Below, piece by piece: positions 21,861-33,413 of a stretch of 64,000 nucleotides of DNA. The DNA comes from Calliphora vicina (taxonomy: Eukaryota; Arthropoda; Insecta; Diptera; Calliphoridae), in the NCBI RefSeq assembly GCF_958450345.1, contig NC_088781.1:71559240-71623239 (forward strand). Reading direction: 5' to 3'. The translations under genes and the position numbers were made by a program. Below the pieces are notes generated by a model, which saw only the letters and a list, made by a program, of their open reading frames with translations, made no database searches and had not been told where the DNA came from. Positions within the stretch are counted from its first letter, which is position 1. The number at the start of each line of letters is the position of its first letter.

Positions 21861-23030
21861 AGTGGGGAAAAAAAGTGGAAATAAATCTGTAACTTCTAAA
21901 CGAATAGCCCGATTTTAATAAATATGGCCATAGAGGAGGTGTTGATAAGATTAAGTTTTGAATTTGGGCTTATAACACCAAGGGGGGGGCCGAGCCAAAA
22001 TGCCCCAAAGGGCACCTCGGGTATATCAAAAATTAAAAATGATGCCAAATTTTTGCTTGCGATCCGATTTGAAAGATTTTTATATATATGGAATCTACTA
22101 GACGAGATCAGCAAAAAAAACATTGCTTTAGCCATATATTATCTCTTATAGTTTACGAGTTATTCGCATTTAAAAAGTAAAATTTTATTTTATTTACCTA
22201 CCTTGGTCTGGTTTTTTGCTAATAACGGATTCTTTCTCGATTTTCTCGATTTTTTTTGAAATATAATTTTTTGAATTAACAAGACATGTAGTAATAATAG
22301 TAGGAAATAATTGTTTAAAAACCTCTACTGAGTCAAAAGTTATGTGCATTCAAATTTAAAAAAAAAAAGTCGTTTTTTCACCATTTTTTTTCGAAAAAAG
22401 TACTTACATTAATTTTAAATTATACAGAAAATAAGAAAAATATAAATAGTGTATTTATATTTTTCTGAAAGACAACATTTCGGGAAATATTATAAAAGCA
22501 AAATAATATCAAAATTCGTATTATTGCGTGGTCCAGAGCCTTCCGAAGTAGACCTATTTTTTTATATAAATTTCAACTTAAGACAACATTTTCTCAAATC
22601 GCATAGCTGCTTTCAAAAAATTAAGACTTGTTTTGTGTGTCTCAATATGTTCTTCAATATTGTGCAAAGGGATTTCATAGCCCCGTGCTTGGTGCCTTCA
22701 AAAAATCTAAAAAATCCCAATTTTTGGATTTTTGGGAATTGTGGGATTAACAATTCACAAATATCTTTTTCACTTTTGGATTTGGATCGAACGTTTCTAT
22801 ATAAGTGTAAAATTTCATTAAACACGATTCATAAACAAAACTTTCAGTCAAATTTATGGACTCAAAATCAAAAACAAACAGAAAATTTTTAAAATTGCAT
22901 TTTAAAAATTAAAATTTTCCAAAAAAAATCAGCTATAATTTTTTATTACCATATTTTTGAAAAAAATTTTGTACATTTTTCAAAAGAGGACATAATTTCC
23001 TACACGTTGATATATAATATTGTTACGATT

Positions 23031-23635
23031 TAACCTTTTCAAAACGTTTGGTTTATTTCCTTTAAATAAACCGGATACTTTTGATTGCAAATAAAAGCCG
23101 TTTAGTAGTTTAAAAATTGTAACAACTCTTTATTTATTTAAAATGTACAACAACAACAGAATTAAATAGTCACTCAATGTTTTTTATACACGTTTATAAA
23201 TTCGCAGAAATACAGACACACTTTATAATGTACTCGAATTCACTTGAAAAATACAGCACACTTTAAGGCACTCAGTTGATGTTTATTCGAATAGCGCCTC
23301 TGATAAACTCACTAACGACAGCAACCTCTGCCACTATTTATAACACTGCCATCTGCACTCTAGATTGCACTTTAACTGTCAAAGCTCGTATATTCTAGAG
23401 CTTTCTAATACATACGCCATCTGTGGTGTACTTTCTACAATGTTCTTTAACTGAATATTCGAATTCGAATACAGCGTTGCCAACTTACGATAAAATCAAC
23501 TGAAAGCTTTTATTTAATAATGCCCACAGATATGTTATAGTTTGCTATTACAGCACTGTTATTTGAAAGCATTATGCTACTTTTAAATCAGCCGTTAAAA
23601 TCGTTATATTTGAATTCAAGTACAACTTCGTAACA
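23031..23635 (-). mobile_element. Solo LTR of the gypsy family (copy C, left palindrome arm)
   Basis: The complete LTR in minus orientation (TGTTACGATTTAACC to CTTCGTAACA on the plus strand) is flanked by ATAT (23027-23030, 23636-23639). Compared with copy D it lacks the MITE, so it gives the empty site for that insertion. Confidence 0.9.
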
Positions 23636-23850
23636 ATATGTATATCTTTTCTTTTCCGCTAGTCAAATTTATAGATATAAAATCAACAAACTGAAAATTT
23701 ATAGAAAATTGCTGTTTTGTAATATATTTTTGTCCACTGCATTGCCGATAATCCAATCATGCGAGACAACTACAAGATGAAGCTAATTACTGCGAGTTAT
23801 GTATTTGGAAGCCATTAATTTGACTAGCGGAAAAGAAAAGATATACATAT

Positions 23851-24719
23851 TGTTACGAAATTGTACTTGAATTCAAATATAACGATTTTAGCGGCTGATT
23901 TAAAAGTTGCATAATGCTTTCAAATAGCTGTGCCCAAACTGTAACATATCTGTGGGCATTATTAACATTGAATAAAAGCTTTCAGTTGACCATTGATCGT
24001 AAGTATGGCAACGCTGTTTGCTGCGACCGTATATTCAAATTCGAATATTCAGTTAAAGAACATTGTAGAAAGTACACCACAGATGGCGTATGTATTAGAA
24101 AGCTCTAGAATATATGAGCTTTGACAGTTAAAGAACAATCTAGAGTGCAAATTGCAGGGTGTGTTCGTAAATTCAGTATGATTGCATCACTGCAGCAAAT
24201 TAAAAGTTTAGCGTTCGAAAAAGCATATTTGCGATTATTGCTTTACGTCAAACGTTTTTTAATGCAAATTGTTGGCAGTGATGCCGCAAATTTATGCAAC
24301 TAATGCATCATTAAGTTATATGTTGCAAAAGTTTGCAGGTCGTGGCATCAATGATGCACAAATTTACTGCATTTACGAACACACCCGCAGTGTTATAAAT
24401 AGTGGCAGAGGTTGCAGTCGTTAGTGAGTTTATCAGAGGCGCTATTCGAATAAACATCAACTGAGTGCCTTAAAGTGTGCTGTATTTTTTAAGTGAATTC
24501 GTGTACATTATAAAGTGTGTCTGTATTTCTGCGAATTTATAAAGGTATATAAAAAACATTGAGTGACTATTTAATTCTGTTGTTGTTGTACATTTTAAAT
24601 AAATAAGGAGTTGTTACAATTTTTAAACTACTAAACGGATTTTATTTGCAATCAAAAGTGTCCATCCGGTTTATTTAAAGGAAATAAACCAAACGTTTTG
24701 AAAAGGTTAAATCGTAACA
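23851..24719 (+). mobile_element. Solo LTR of the gypsy family (copy D, right palindrome arm)
   Basis: The LTR runs from TGTTACGAAATTGTACTTG to TTAAATCGTAACA, flanked by ATAT (23847-23850, 24720-24723). It holds a 230-bp MITE at 24157-24386 and several small unique insertions near 23925-24030, so it has diverged more than copy C. Confidence 0.9.
24157..24386. mobile_element. MITE with GCA target duplication inside LTR copy D
   Basis: It begins GGGTGTGTTCGTAAAT and ends with its exact inverse, ATTTACGAACACACCC. GCA flanks both ends (24154-24156, 24387-24389). The four sister LTRs give the uninterrupted GGCAGTGTTATAAAT site. A 3-bp duplication with GGG...CCC ends suggests PIF/Harbinger. It is a relative of the remnant at 20-150 and possibly of 2005-2264. 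Confidence 0.85.
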
Positions 24720-25575
24720 ATATTATATATCAACCTGTAGGAAATTATGTCCTCTTTTCAAAAATGTACAAAATTTTTAAGAATTAAAAAAATTATAAAA
24801 GACTTTTTTAAAAAATATGGGAATAAAAAATTATAGCTGATTATTTTGGAAAATTTTAATTTTTTAAATGCAATAAGTTTTGTGTATAAATCGTTTTTAA
24901 TGAAATTTTACACTTATATCGATAGTTTCTATCCAAATCTAAAAGTGAAAAAGATATTTGTGAATTTTTTAGATTTTTTGATTTATTGAAGGGACCAAGC
25001 TCAGGGCTATGAAATCCCTTTGCGCAATATTGAAGAACATATTGGGACATACAAAACAGGTCTTAATTTTATGAAATCAGCTATGAGATTTGAGAAAATG
25101 TTGTCTAAAGTTGAAATTTATATAAAAAATAGGTCTACTTCGGAAGGCTCTGGACCACGCAATAATACGAATTTTGATATTATTTTGCTTTTATATTTCC
25201 CGAAATGTTGTCTTTCAGAAAAATATAAATACACTATTTATATTTTTCTTATTTTCTGTATAATTTAAAATTAATGTAAGTACTTTTTTCGAAAAAAATG
25301 GCGAAAAAACGACTTTTTTATTTTTTTAAATTTGAATGCACATAACTTTTGACTCAGTAGAGGTTTTTAAACAATTCTTTCCTACTATTACTACATGTCT
25401 TGTTAATTCAAAAAATTATATTTCAAGAAAATCGGGAAAGAATTCGATCCGTTATTAGCAAAAAACCAGACCAAGGTAGGTAAATAAAATAAAATTTTAC
25501 TTTTCAAATGCGAATAACTCGTAAACTATAAGATATGGCTAAAGCAATGTAGATTCGTCTAGTAGATTCCATATA

Positions 25576-25748
25576 TGGGCGATTTCACGTCAAGTGAACC
25601 AACTTTTAAAATAGATGTCTTCCGATAGGGATGAAATTTACACCAAGGTTAGACCTATTGGATAGTAATTCAGACACAATTTTTCAACAAGATCGGTCCA
25701 GAACTCTGAGTTAGAGGGGGTCAAAATTTGACATGAAATCCCCCAATC
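25576..25748. mobile_element. Candidate short element inserted in the right palindrome arm
   Basis: The left arm lacks this 173-bp block. Its ends are GGGCGATTTCACGTCA and the near-inverse TGACATGAAATCCCCC, about 14 of 16 bases matching. A clear target duplication was not found, so mode of insertion is open. Confidence 0.5.
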
Positions 25749-25789
25749 TTTCAAATCGGATCGCAAACAAAAATTTGGCATCATTTATT

Positions 25790-26160
25790 GAGTTTTCTTC
25801 ATAACTTTGTCAAAACCCACGATTTTCTTTACTTTTGAGGAAACATTTTAAAAGAAAAATGTCCAAGCTTTATTTTTGTGTGCAAAAACTATTAGTTTTT
25901 GCTATGAATTGGCTCATTAAGGTGCCCTACATTACAATTTTTCGTATTTATTCAATAAATTTTGTAAATAACGCTTTATAACTTTTAAAAATGTTTACAA
26001 AAATGAAAACACTTAACAATGCAGTTTGAATGATCAATTAATTCTTAATAATTTAGGGACAATTTTTGAATTTGCTTTTACCGTTCCAGAGTTATATATA
26101 AGAATACGAAATCTTTTATGTACACAAAAAGATTTGTATACCCTACATCCCATAGTGTAA
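25790..26160. other. AT-rich stretch with no recognised gene
   Basis: Nothing coding was recognised. It lies between the palindrome and the 3' LTR of the second copia element. Confidence 0.4.
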
Positions 26161-26164
26161 TTAA

Positions 26165-26303
26165 TGTTAGTATGTGATACGTATATTTAGAAAGACAGTC
26201 AAAAAGTGAAAATTTATTTTCTAATTTTCTAAATAAATATTACAATTAAAACAGACTATATTGATTCAATTTACAATATATAAAACAAGTTATAATATTA
26301 ACA
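26165..26303 (-). repeat. 3' LTR of copia-2, internally shortened
   Basis: The plus strand reads TGTTAGTATGTGATACGTA to TATAATATTAACA (139 bp). Both halves match the split 5' LTR (31767-31835 and 39022-39124), but the middle several hundred bases are missing. The likely joint is in TATTTAGAAAGAC. The polypurine-like tract AATGAGAATGAAC lies just inside on the minus strand. Confidence 0.72.
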
Positions 26304-26511
26304 AAGTTCATTCTCATTCTTCAACACCCACACTAGAATGAACGCCAAGATTCATCAGGTCACAGCAATGAAAATGCTTCACACTTGGTAGGAATTTTGT
26401 TAAGATGTCTGCTGCCATATTCTCGGTATTGAGATAGTTAATAATGATCTTTTAATTATTAACTAGTTCTCTTAAAAAGTGATGTCTTATATCAATATGC
26501 TTTGAACGAGC
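26304..26511 (-). pseudogene. pol: copia-2 RNase H C-terminus, cut off by a hAT insertion
   Basis: The minus-strand frame reads HARSKHIDIRHHFLREL, then a continuation ending in SVGVEE and a stop near 26311. HxRSKHIDIR-H is the conserved end of copia RNase H. It is separated from the upstream part at 28232 by the hAT element, whose 8-bp duplication lies within the codons for this motif. Confidence 0.82.
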
Positions 26512-26519
26512 ATGATAAG

Positions 26520-28223
26520 CAGGGCAACCAAAAATATGCTCTAAAAAAAGTGTTTTATGCGCATAAAATATGCACTTAAAAACGAAAAATATGCTATTAA
26601 AATATAAAAAATATGCACTTAAATATAGTTGGTTATTGTTTGAGTTCAAAATTTCATTAAAAAAATATATGTATATGAAGTAAATAAAATATTGAGCTCA
26701 TAAATTAAAATTGGTTATTATAGGATTAAATTTCGATTTTAGTGAATTTGGCACTACATGAAAATAGTTTGATTCAATTCATTTTATTATATTTAGCAAT
26801 AAATTATAAATAATTGTGTTTATTTAAGTTTTAAAATTTTTAAACTAAATCTTTGTTTTAGATTTCCGAGTTTCTTAGACAATCTTAATCAATTGATTTG
26901 TCTCATCTTTTAAACTGCCTAATACTTCAAACTATTTTTTTTGGTAATTAGTGGCATAATATTTTACTTTCTCAATCCATGTGTCCCAATGTTTATTGGA
27001 TCCCTACTGAGGATGTACCCAATCAATTACTCGAAATGTTTCTATTCTATATAAAGCTTTAAAAACTTTTTTACCATTTAAATAATGTTTCAAAAACTCT
27101 ATGAATAGCCTGTGTCATTTTATGGTAAAAATTGCAATGGATTTTGGAGCAGTCATCATGTATCTAGATTAATATCTGAATACGGCTTCTAAAATTTAAA
27201 TAGAATTATAAAAAAAGCCATACAATAGTGGAATGACTGCAATTAAAAAAATATAAAAAAACTTTTTATTCAAGTTTGATCATTGGGACTCAAAATTCCC
27301 ATGTTTCTTCCTTTCTTATCCATTGTATCGTCTATCGATATCCACGTATATTGTTTTTTAATGATTTCTTAACTTTTTTTACAAGTTATGTAAATACATA
27401 TGTATATCAATGGGTTTTGAACGCGAAATTTTCGATGGATGTTAATATTCTGAACATCTGTTGAATACTTATTCAATTTTACATTAGTGGTAAACTATTA
27501 ATGCCCAACCATAACTGTCTCAAGCTGCCTTAAATTCCTTCTTTTGAATGTATCCAAAAATTTGTTATGAAATTGCCCATAATAACATACAATTTTGGAA
27601 TTTTCTTTTAATTTTTTACGTATTTTTACTATTTGTTAAATTTTAATATTTGTGTGTGTATATTTTTAATTTAATTGAAATATATGAAAACTAAGCACCC
27701 TTAATGCCCGTAATTTCAACAAATAAATATCTATTAGTGCTTAGTTACTTATGGAGTAAAAATATTTGGTAATTTTAACCCGTAGATATTGATTTGAAAT
27801 CAATGTCAAGTTACCGATTAGGTAAATTTATCTACTGGTTATTTTACACCGTAGATACCTATTTGTTGAAATTACGGGCATAAGTCAACGAAAATTCTAT
27901 GAAGATAAGTCGATTACGGGTACTCTATTTTTGTATTTAAGTAGCTTAGACCAATTATCATTGGAACAATAAAATTATATCAGGAAAATAAAATAATGAA
28001 AAATAAAAGGAAATATGCAACAAAAATATGCAGTTATGAGTTAAATATGCAAAAATATGCTATAAAACGCAAAATATGCAGTAAAGAGCAAAATATGCAA
28101 AAATATGCACTAACAAATCGATGCCAAAATTCTTAAAATTGTCTGAAACGGATATAAAACTAACTCATATGTTTATACGACGCACAGCAAAGAATATGAT
28201 ATTGCATATTTTTGGTTGCCCTG
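26520..28223. mobile_element. hAT element inside copia-2 pol
   Basis: The ends are CAGGGCAACCAAAAATATGC and the exact inverse, GCATATTTTTGGTTGCCCTG. An 8-bp duplication, ATGATAAG, flanks them at 26512-26519 and 28224-28231. Subterminal regions carry many AAAATATGCA units, probable transposase sites. The interior is mostly non-coding; on the minus strand near 26935-27030 the reading HWDTWIEKVKYYATNYQK might be a transposase trace. The element is 1,704 bp and includes a MITE at 27705-27880. Confidence 0.88.
27705..27880. mobile_element. MITE with TAA target duplication, nested in the hAT
   Basis: It begins TGCCCGTAATTTCAACAAAT and ends with the exact inverse of that 20-mer. TAA flanks both sides (27702-27704, 27881-27883), the classic PIF/Harbinger 3-bp target. 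It is 176 bp and non-coding. It is the third level of a nest: MITE in hAT in copia. Confidence 0.82.
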
Positions 28224-28231
28224 ATGATAAG

Positions 28232-30361
28232 TGTTGTTGTGAGACAAATTTATAGCACTTTTGTTATCACATTTTATTACAATTGATGATGGTCTTCCAA
28301 GTTCATTAAACAAAGATTGTAACCACAACGCCTCTTGACCAGCTGCTGCCAAAGCCATATATTCCGCTTCTGTTGTTGATAACGCTGTTGTTTGCTGTTT
28401 CTTAGAGTTCAATGAAATACAGCCAACTTGAAACTTAAAAACATAACCCGAGGTTGATTTTCTTTCATCTACATCTCCAGCCCAATCTGCATCTGAGAAT
28501 CCTTCGATGAATTCATTTTCATCCTTAGAAAATTGTAGTTTGTATTTCATAGTTCCTTTAAGATACCTCATGATACGCTTTACAGCTTGCCAGTGTGCCT
28601 TACCAGGGTTATTATTAAATCTGGCTAAAGCCCCCACTGCAAATGAAATATCTGGACGACTTACTTGAGCTGCATACATAATACTTCCAATTGCTTCTTG
28701 ATATGGTATCTTTTTCATTTCTTCAACTTCTTCAGTTTGTGGGCTCATCTCTTTGGTAACCGTTTTATTTATGTCTAAGGGAGTTGAGATAGGTTTACAA
28801 TCATCCATATTACATTTTTTTAAACCTTAGATATCTATTGTTCTTGGTCAAGCCATAATTTTCTGTTCAATCGATCTCTTGTAATTTTCATCCCCAAAAT
28901 ATAATTTTCTTCTCCGATATCATTTTAAAAATATTTGTAAGGCTTTTCTTTATATTAGACTTACTTTCAGGATTATTTGTAAAGATTAAAATATCATCAA
29001 CATAAATTGCGACGTATGTTATTTCATTATTATTTACTTTATAATATATACAAGGTTCAGTATTGGATTGGAATAGTCCTATATTTTTTAAAGTTTGGTC
29101 TAACTTTTTGTTCCATACTCTACTTGCTTGTTTGAGACCATATAATGATTTTTTAAGTTTACATACCAAATCCTTGTTTTCATTTAAACCTCCTGGAATA
29201 TTCATATAAATTTCCTCATCTAATTCACTTTGTAAAAATGCTGTTACTACGTCCATTTGATTGATATCCAAATCATGTTGAACAGCCAGACTTAAAAGTA
29301 ATCTGATTAATATATTCTAACCACAGGTCGATTCCAAAACGTTGAGAATAACCTTTAATGACTAATCTAGCGTTATAACGTTCAATCTCACCTTCTGAAT
29401 TTATTTTGATTTTATAACACCATTTGCTATCAATAGGTTTCTTGCCTTTTGGTAATTTTACAATCTCCCACGTTCCATTTTCTATTAATGCATTTAGTTC
29501 TTCATTCATTGCCTGTTGCCATTTTTGTTTATTAGGACTTTCTAGTGCCTGTTTCATTGTTTTGGGTTCTTCATCAACTTGAATCACATTAAAACCAAAC
29601 CTTTGTACTTGTTTTGGAACTCTCGATGACTTCCTTGCATTTTCTGGAGATGTGATTCTTCTCATCGATGGTCCAGGTGCCCAATCAATACTTTGATCTT
29701 CTAATCCTCTCAATGATGTGTCATCAGTTTCTGAAAAATATTGTTCTTCTTCTGAGTTACTCTCTTCTATAATGATTGAAATATCTTCAGAATTTGTATT
29801 TGTTTCATCAGAACTTAATTCTATAGGCTCCATTTGAACATCTACATCCCCCACTGAATCACATCCAGGAAATACATAAAATTTTGAATCATCACTAGGC
29901 ATTTCAGAATAGAACTTGTCTTCAAAAAATTTAGCATCTCTACTTAATTCGACTTTGTTCCGATTTACATCATAAAAACGATAAGTTCTTGAATGAGTAC
30001 AGTATCCAACAAAAATGCTTTCTTTTGCCTTAGCATCAAGCTTTTTTCTTTTCTCTTTCGGAATATGTATCACAGCTTTACATCCAAACACTTTTAGATG
30101 TTTTAAATTTGGTTTTCTTCCAGACCATAGCTCTTCAGGACTGACATCATTCAATGATTTGCAAGGAGTACGATTTATTAAATACACTGCAGTATTTGCA
30201 GCTTCAGCCCAGAACTTTTTTGTTAAACTGGCATCAATTAGTAGACATTTAGTTTTCTCTATAATTGTTCGGTTCATTCTCTCTGACATACCATTTTGTT
30301 GGGGCGTATATGGGACTGTCGTTTGATGCTCAATACCACACTCTAGAAAAATTTTCTTCAT
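28232..30361 (-). pseudogene. pol: copia-2 pol: integrase end, reverse transcriptase, RNase H
   Basis: On the minus strand, 29273-30361 carries the integrase end (VPYTPQQNGMSERMNRTIIE, catalytic Glu) and the RT start (WQQAMNEELNALIENGTWEI). 28888-29271 has MDVVTAFLQSELDEEIYM, LYGLKQASRVWNKKLD and YVAIYVDDILIF (catalytic Asp pair). 28232-28808 has GSIMYAAQVSRPDISFAVGA and the RNase H motifs SDADWAGDVDERKSTSGYVF and TEAEYMALAAAGQEALWL. Two frame breaks (near 29272 and 28850) make it non-functional. Confidence 0.85.
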
Positions 30362-31500
30362 TTTGGTATTACAGTATTCAGTTGCATTATCACTTCAAAA
30401 TGCCTTTATCCTTTTTCTAGTTTGATTTTCCACAAATTGTTTAAACTCGGAAAATTTGGAACAATCTTCATCTTTTGTTTTAATAAAATAGGCAAAAACT
30501 TTTCTACTAAAGTCATCAATAAATGTTAACATGTGCCTTGAACCATTTATTGACTTCTCTTCCATGGGTCCACAAAGATCTGAATGTATTAAGTTTAGAA
30601 TTTCAGTTGACCTAGTTCAGGAATTCTTAAATGGATATCTTGAAAATTTACCTTTTAAGCAAGTAATACAATTTTGTTTGTTTATCTCGCATTTTACACC
30701 AACAACTGCACCAGAATTCATATCCTTTAAAGTTTCATCAGTTACAGGACCAAGTCGTTTATGCCACAGATTGTATTCTTGAGTTTTTACTTCAGAAATA
30801 AGTACTTTGTTGCTTGCTATATTTAATTTAAACATACCGTTAACCATATCTCCCGTTGCTATAATGCTGCCAGTGTTGTCTATAACTTTACAACCTTTTT
30901 TGTTAAATACGACTTCATAACCATTGTCAACTATTTTTGAAACGGACAATATATTGACATACACTGAATCTAACATTTTCCTCTTTATTCTTTCCAATCT
31001 GAGCAGTCATATTAACTTGACCTTTACCCCTTACTTGCATTGTTTCATTATTGGCAATGGTAACTTCAGCATTTTCTTCTTGAAAATTATCAGCAAAAAA
31101 TTTCGAATTTGAGCACATGTGTACAGTTGCTCCAGAATCGAAATACCATTCACTTTTGTTTAAATCTCGAGCAGAAAAACAACCCAACATCGCATTTACA
31201 TTTTTCTTAAATTTTGATTTCATATTCTTCTGGTAATCCAGCTAACAACATCGAACCTACCCATTCTTCGTCGACATTGAGGCCAGCTGCTCTTAGTTTG
31301 TGGGCTGTCCTTATAATTTCGTTAACGTATTCTTCAATGTTTGCACAATTTTGTAATTTTGTAGAACAAAATTTTTGAATTAATCCCACTCTTCTTACCA
31401 GTCCGCTATCTTCAAAAATAGTTTTTAGTGTATTCCACATCTCTTGTGCATTACTGCAATCACGAATGTGGGGATAAACCGTCTTATCCATCAATAGTAT
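30362..31500 (-). pseudogene. gag-pol: copia-2 gag end, protease and integrase start
   Basis: 31207-31494 encodes copia Gag helices (QEMWNTLKTIFEDSGLVRRV, LRAAGLNVDEEWVGSMLLAG). 30927-31223 holds the protease, WYFDSGATVHMC. 30617-30997 holds the integrase zinc region (LWHKRLGPVTDETLKDM...C-x2-C at CITC). The first integrase core is in a broken stretch near 30370-30610. Several frameshifts are present. Part of the Gag N-terminus (31500-31620) is decayed. Confidence 0.8.
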
Positions 31501-31749
31501 TAATTCAGATTTTGCTTATCCTACATTGTTTCAGTACCAAGGACAACATCCCAAAGACCTTTCATTTGGAAATATGCCTCAACCATAAATTTCCAATCTT
31601 CATAATTCATTATTGTTGTTTGACATCTGGAATCTTGAAATATCTTAAATCTTGAGTCTTGAAATATCTTGAATCTTGAGTTTTCTTAAATCTTGATTCT
31701 TCTTGAACTCACTTTTATATTCACGCACTTTATTTTAACTCTTATATCG

Positions 31750-31766
31750 CGAAGGGGCCCATAACC
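31750..31766 (-). promoter_or_regulatory. copia-2 primer binding site
   Basis: Immediately inside the 5' LTR the minus strand reads GGTTATGGGCCCCTTC. GGTTATGGGCCC is the initiator-tRNA-Met half-molecule primer site used by copia-type elements, also found at 7030-7041 in copia-1. Confidence 0.8.
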
Positions 31767-32404
31767 TGTTAGTATGTGATACGTAATACGCATTTCGCTG
31801 TTCTAAATATACGTATTACGTATATTTAGAACAGCGAAATGCAATGAGCTCTCAAATGAGCTCTCTTGTTTTTATTTTCACATGTACGCAAGCACACACA
31901 TTGTATAAAAACAGTCAGTCTCGCATGAGCATTGATAGAAGCAGGTTGTGTTACGCTTTTATGCTTGTTTATTTCATTATTTCAGCTATTTATTTTTGCC
32001 AGAGAATAATTCTCAACTCATACAACTACAATATCTAAAAACTGTAGTGGTGTGAGTTTGCATTTCGCTGATTTAGAAAGACCAAAGAATAATAACAAGA
32101 AGTGAAACGCTGTCAAAAAAAACCTAAGTCGGTTGTCATAAAAAACCTAACTCTATGCATGTATTGGTAACATTTTGTTTATATGTATTAGTTTTCAAAC
32201 CACTTTCACCACACTCCTCAAGAGTTGTAAAAAAGCGACCTTAAAAATTATAACAAAATTGTACTACAATTAAATTTAAAAAATTCAAACAATTTTCAAA
32301 TTATTTAATGTATATTTGAACTGAAAAGATTATATAATTAGATTTTTCAGCTTTTTATTCCATAATTTCTGCAAAAATTAAATCTATTTGAATATTTTAT
32401 TAAT
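31767..32404 (-). repeat. copia-2 5' LTR, first part
   Basis: It starts TGTTAGTATGTGATACGTA beside the primer site. At 31790-31842 it holds a perfect inverted repeat with 26-bp arms (GCATTTCGCTGTTCTAAATA...) and a 1-bp spacer, then the direct repeat AATGAGCTCTC twice (31843-31864). The Helentron and LINE block interrupts the LTR at 32405; it resumes at 38722. Confidence 0.7.
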
Positions 32405-33240
32405 TTTTATACCCTTCAGCTTCGTGAGAAGGGTATATATAAGTTTGTCATTCCGTTTGTAATTTCTACATTTTTCATTTCCGACCCTATAAAGTATATA
32501 TATTCTGGATCCTTATAGATAGCGGAGTCGATTAAGCCATGTCCGTCTGTCTGTCTGTCCGTCTGTCTGTTGAAATCAATTTTCTGAAGGCCCCAGATAT
32601 CTCCGGGATCCAAATCTTCAACAATTCTGTCAGACATACTTTCGAGAATTTTGCTATTTAAAATCAGCAAAATCCGTCCATAAATAACGGAGATATGAGC
32701 AAAAATCCGAGACAACCTCTGAAAATTTCATCAAAAAACACAATGTATTGCATGCTTTGACAAAAAAGCAACAAAACGTATGGTTGGATGTGCAGCCTTT
32801 CGTATTTTTTTTTTTTTTTGTGTTTTGTTTCTTTTGGCGTTGTTGTTGTTTTTTATACAACTAAACGTTTGTTTGGTTGTGTGTTGGTTTTTTTGACAAA
32901 AAAACAACAAAACGTATGTTTGAATGTGCATGCTTTGCGTATTTTGTTTTTCTTTTGTGTTTTGTTTCTTTTGGCGTTGTGGTTGTTTTTTATACAATTA
33001 AACGTATGTTTGGATGTGTGTTGGTTTCATTGCCTTGCGTATTTTGTTTTTTCTTTTGGTGTTCTGTTTCGTTTGGCGTTGTTGTTGTTTTTTGTGTTCT
33101 TGATAAATTTAGGATGCTGTACGCTGAAAGTGGGCAATGTACATACATACCTATATACTAATTATAAAAAATAATAATGCATTCACAACAAAGGTGAAGG
33201 GTATATAAGATTCGGCATAGCCGAATATAGCACTCTTACT
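32405..33240 (+). mobile_element. DINE-1/Helentron-like element with internal minisatellite
   Basis: The left part has the conserved block of Drosophila DINE-1 elements: ACCCTATAAAGTATATATAT, TCTGGATCC, GAGTCGATTAAGCCATGTCC and repeated TCTGTCTGTC. The right end is the short hairpin TTCGGCATAGCCGAA followed by TATAGCACTCTTACTTG, the typical terminal hairpin of these elements. Between them are two to three copies of a roughly 130-bp tandem unit (TTTCTTTTGGCGTTGTTGTTG, CTAAACGTTTGTTTGG). It encodes no protein; such elements move by rolling-circle replication using Helentron proteins elsewhere. Confidence 0.78.
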
Positions 33241-33413
33241 TGGTTTTGTGTGTTTTGGGTCGAAGATCCGGCATCACTGTCAACGACAGAGGAGGTTTTT
33301 TTAGCGCAAATTTTATTTTTTGTGTATTTTTCAATTTAATTTTATTTTGACGATTTTCCGAATATTTCGGGCACACTTTTTGCAATAATTGCGATAGTGG
33401 AACCTGAGGTAAC

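Larger units (their letters stand above)
22043..25785. repeat. Giant inverted duplication (palindrome) with about 1.6-1.9 kb arms
   Basis: Left arm 22043-23671 and right arm 23816-25785 are reverse complements with scattered differences, around a 144-bp unique spacer (23672-23815). Anchors in order outward from the centre: CTTTTCTTTTCCGCTAG, a gypsy LTR (23031-23635 minus; 23851-24719 plus), TGTAGGAAATTATGTCCTC, CTTCCGAAGTAGACC, CAAGACATGTAGTA, ACCAAGGTAGGTAAATAAAA, GAATCTACTAG, and CGATCCGATTTGAAAGA. Both LTRs share variants absent from the other LTR copies (CAAACGTTTTG, AAATCGTAACA), so the LTR inserted before the inverted duplication arose. The right arm additionally holds a MITE in its LTR and a 173-bp insertion. 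Confidence 0.88.

Noticed and set aside
21959..22025. G-run GGGGGGGCC with a GC-rich inverted pair (GCCCCAAAGGGC) as a quadruplex or terminator
   Set aside because: A single G7 tract is not enough for a quadruplex, and the inverted pair is short. It is part of the diverged repeat left of the palindrome.
32788..33174. Open frames with repeated CVLFLLALLLFF/VVVFYTTKRLFG, also at 38076-38652
   Set aside because: They are translations of the Helentron minisatellite in several frames. The hydrophobic look comes from the T-rich repeat, not from a membrane protein.
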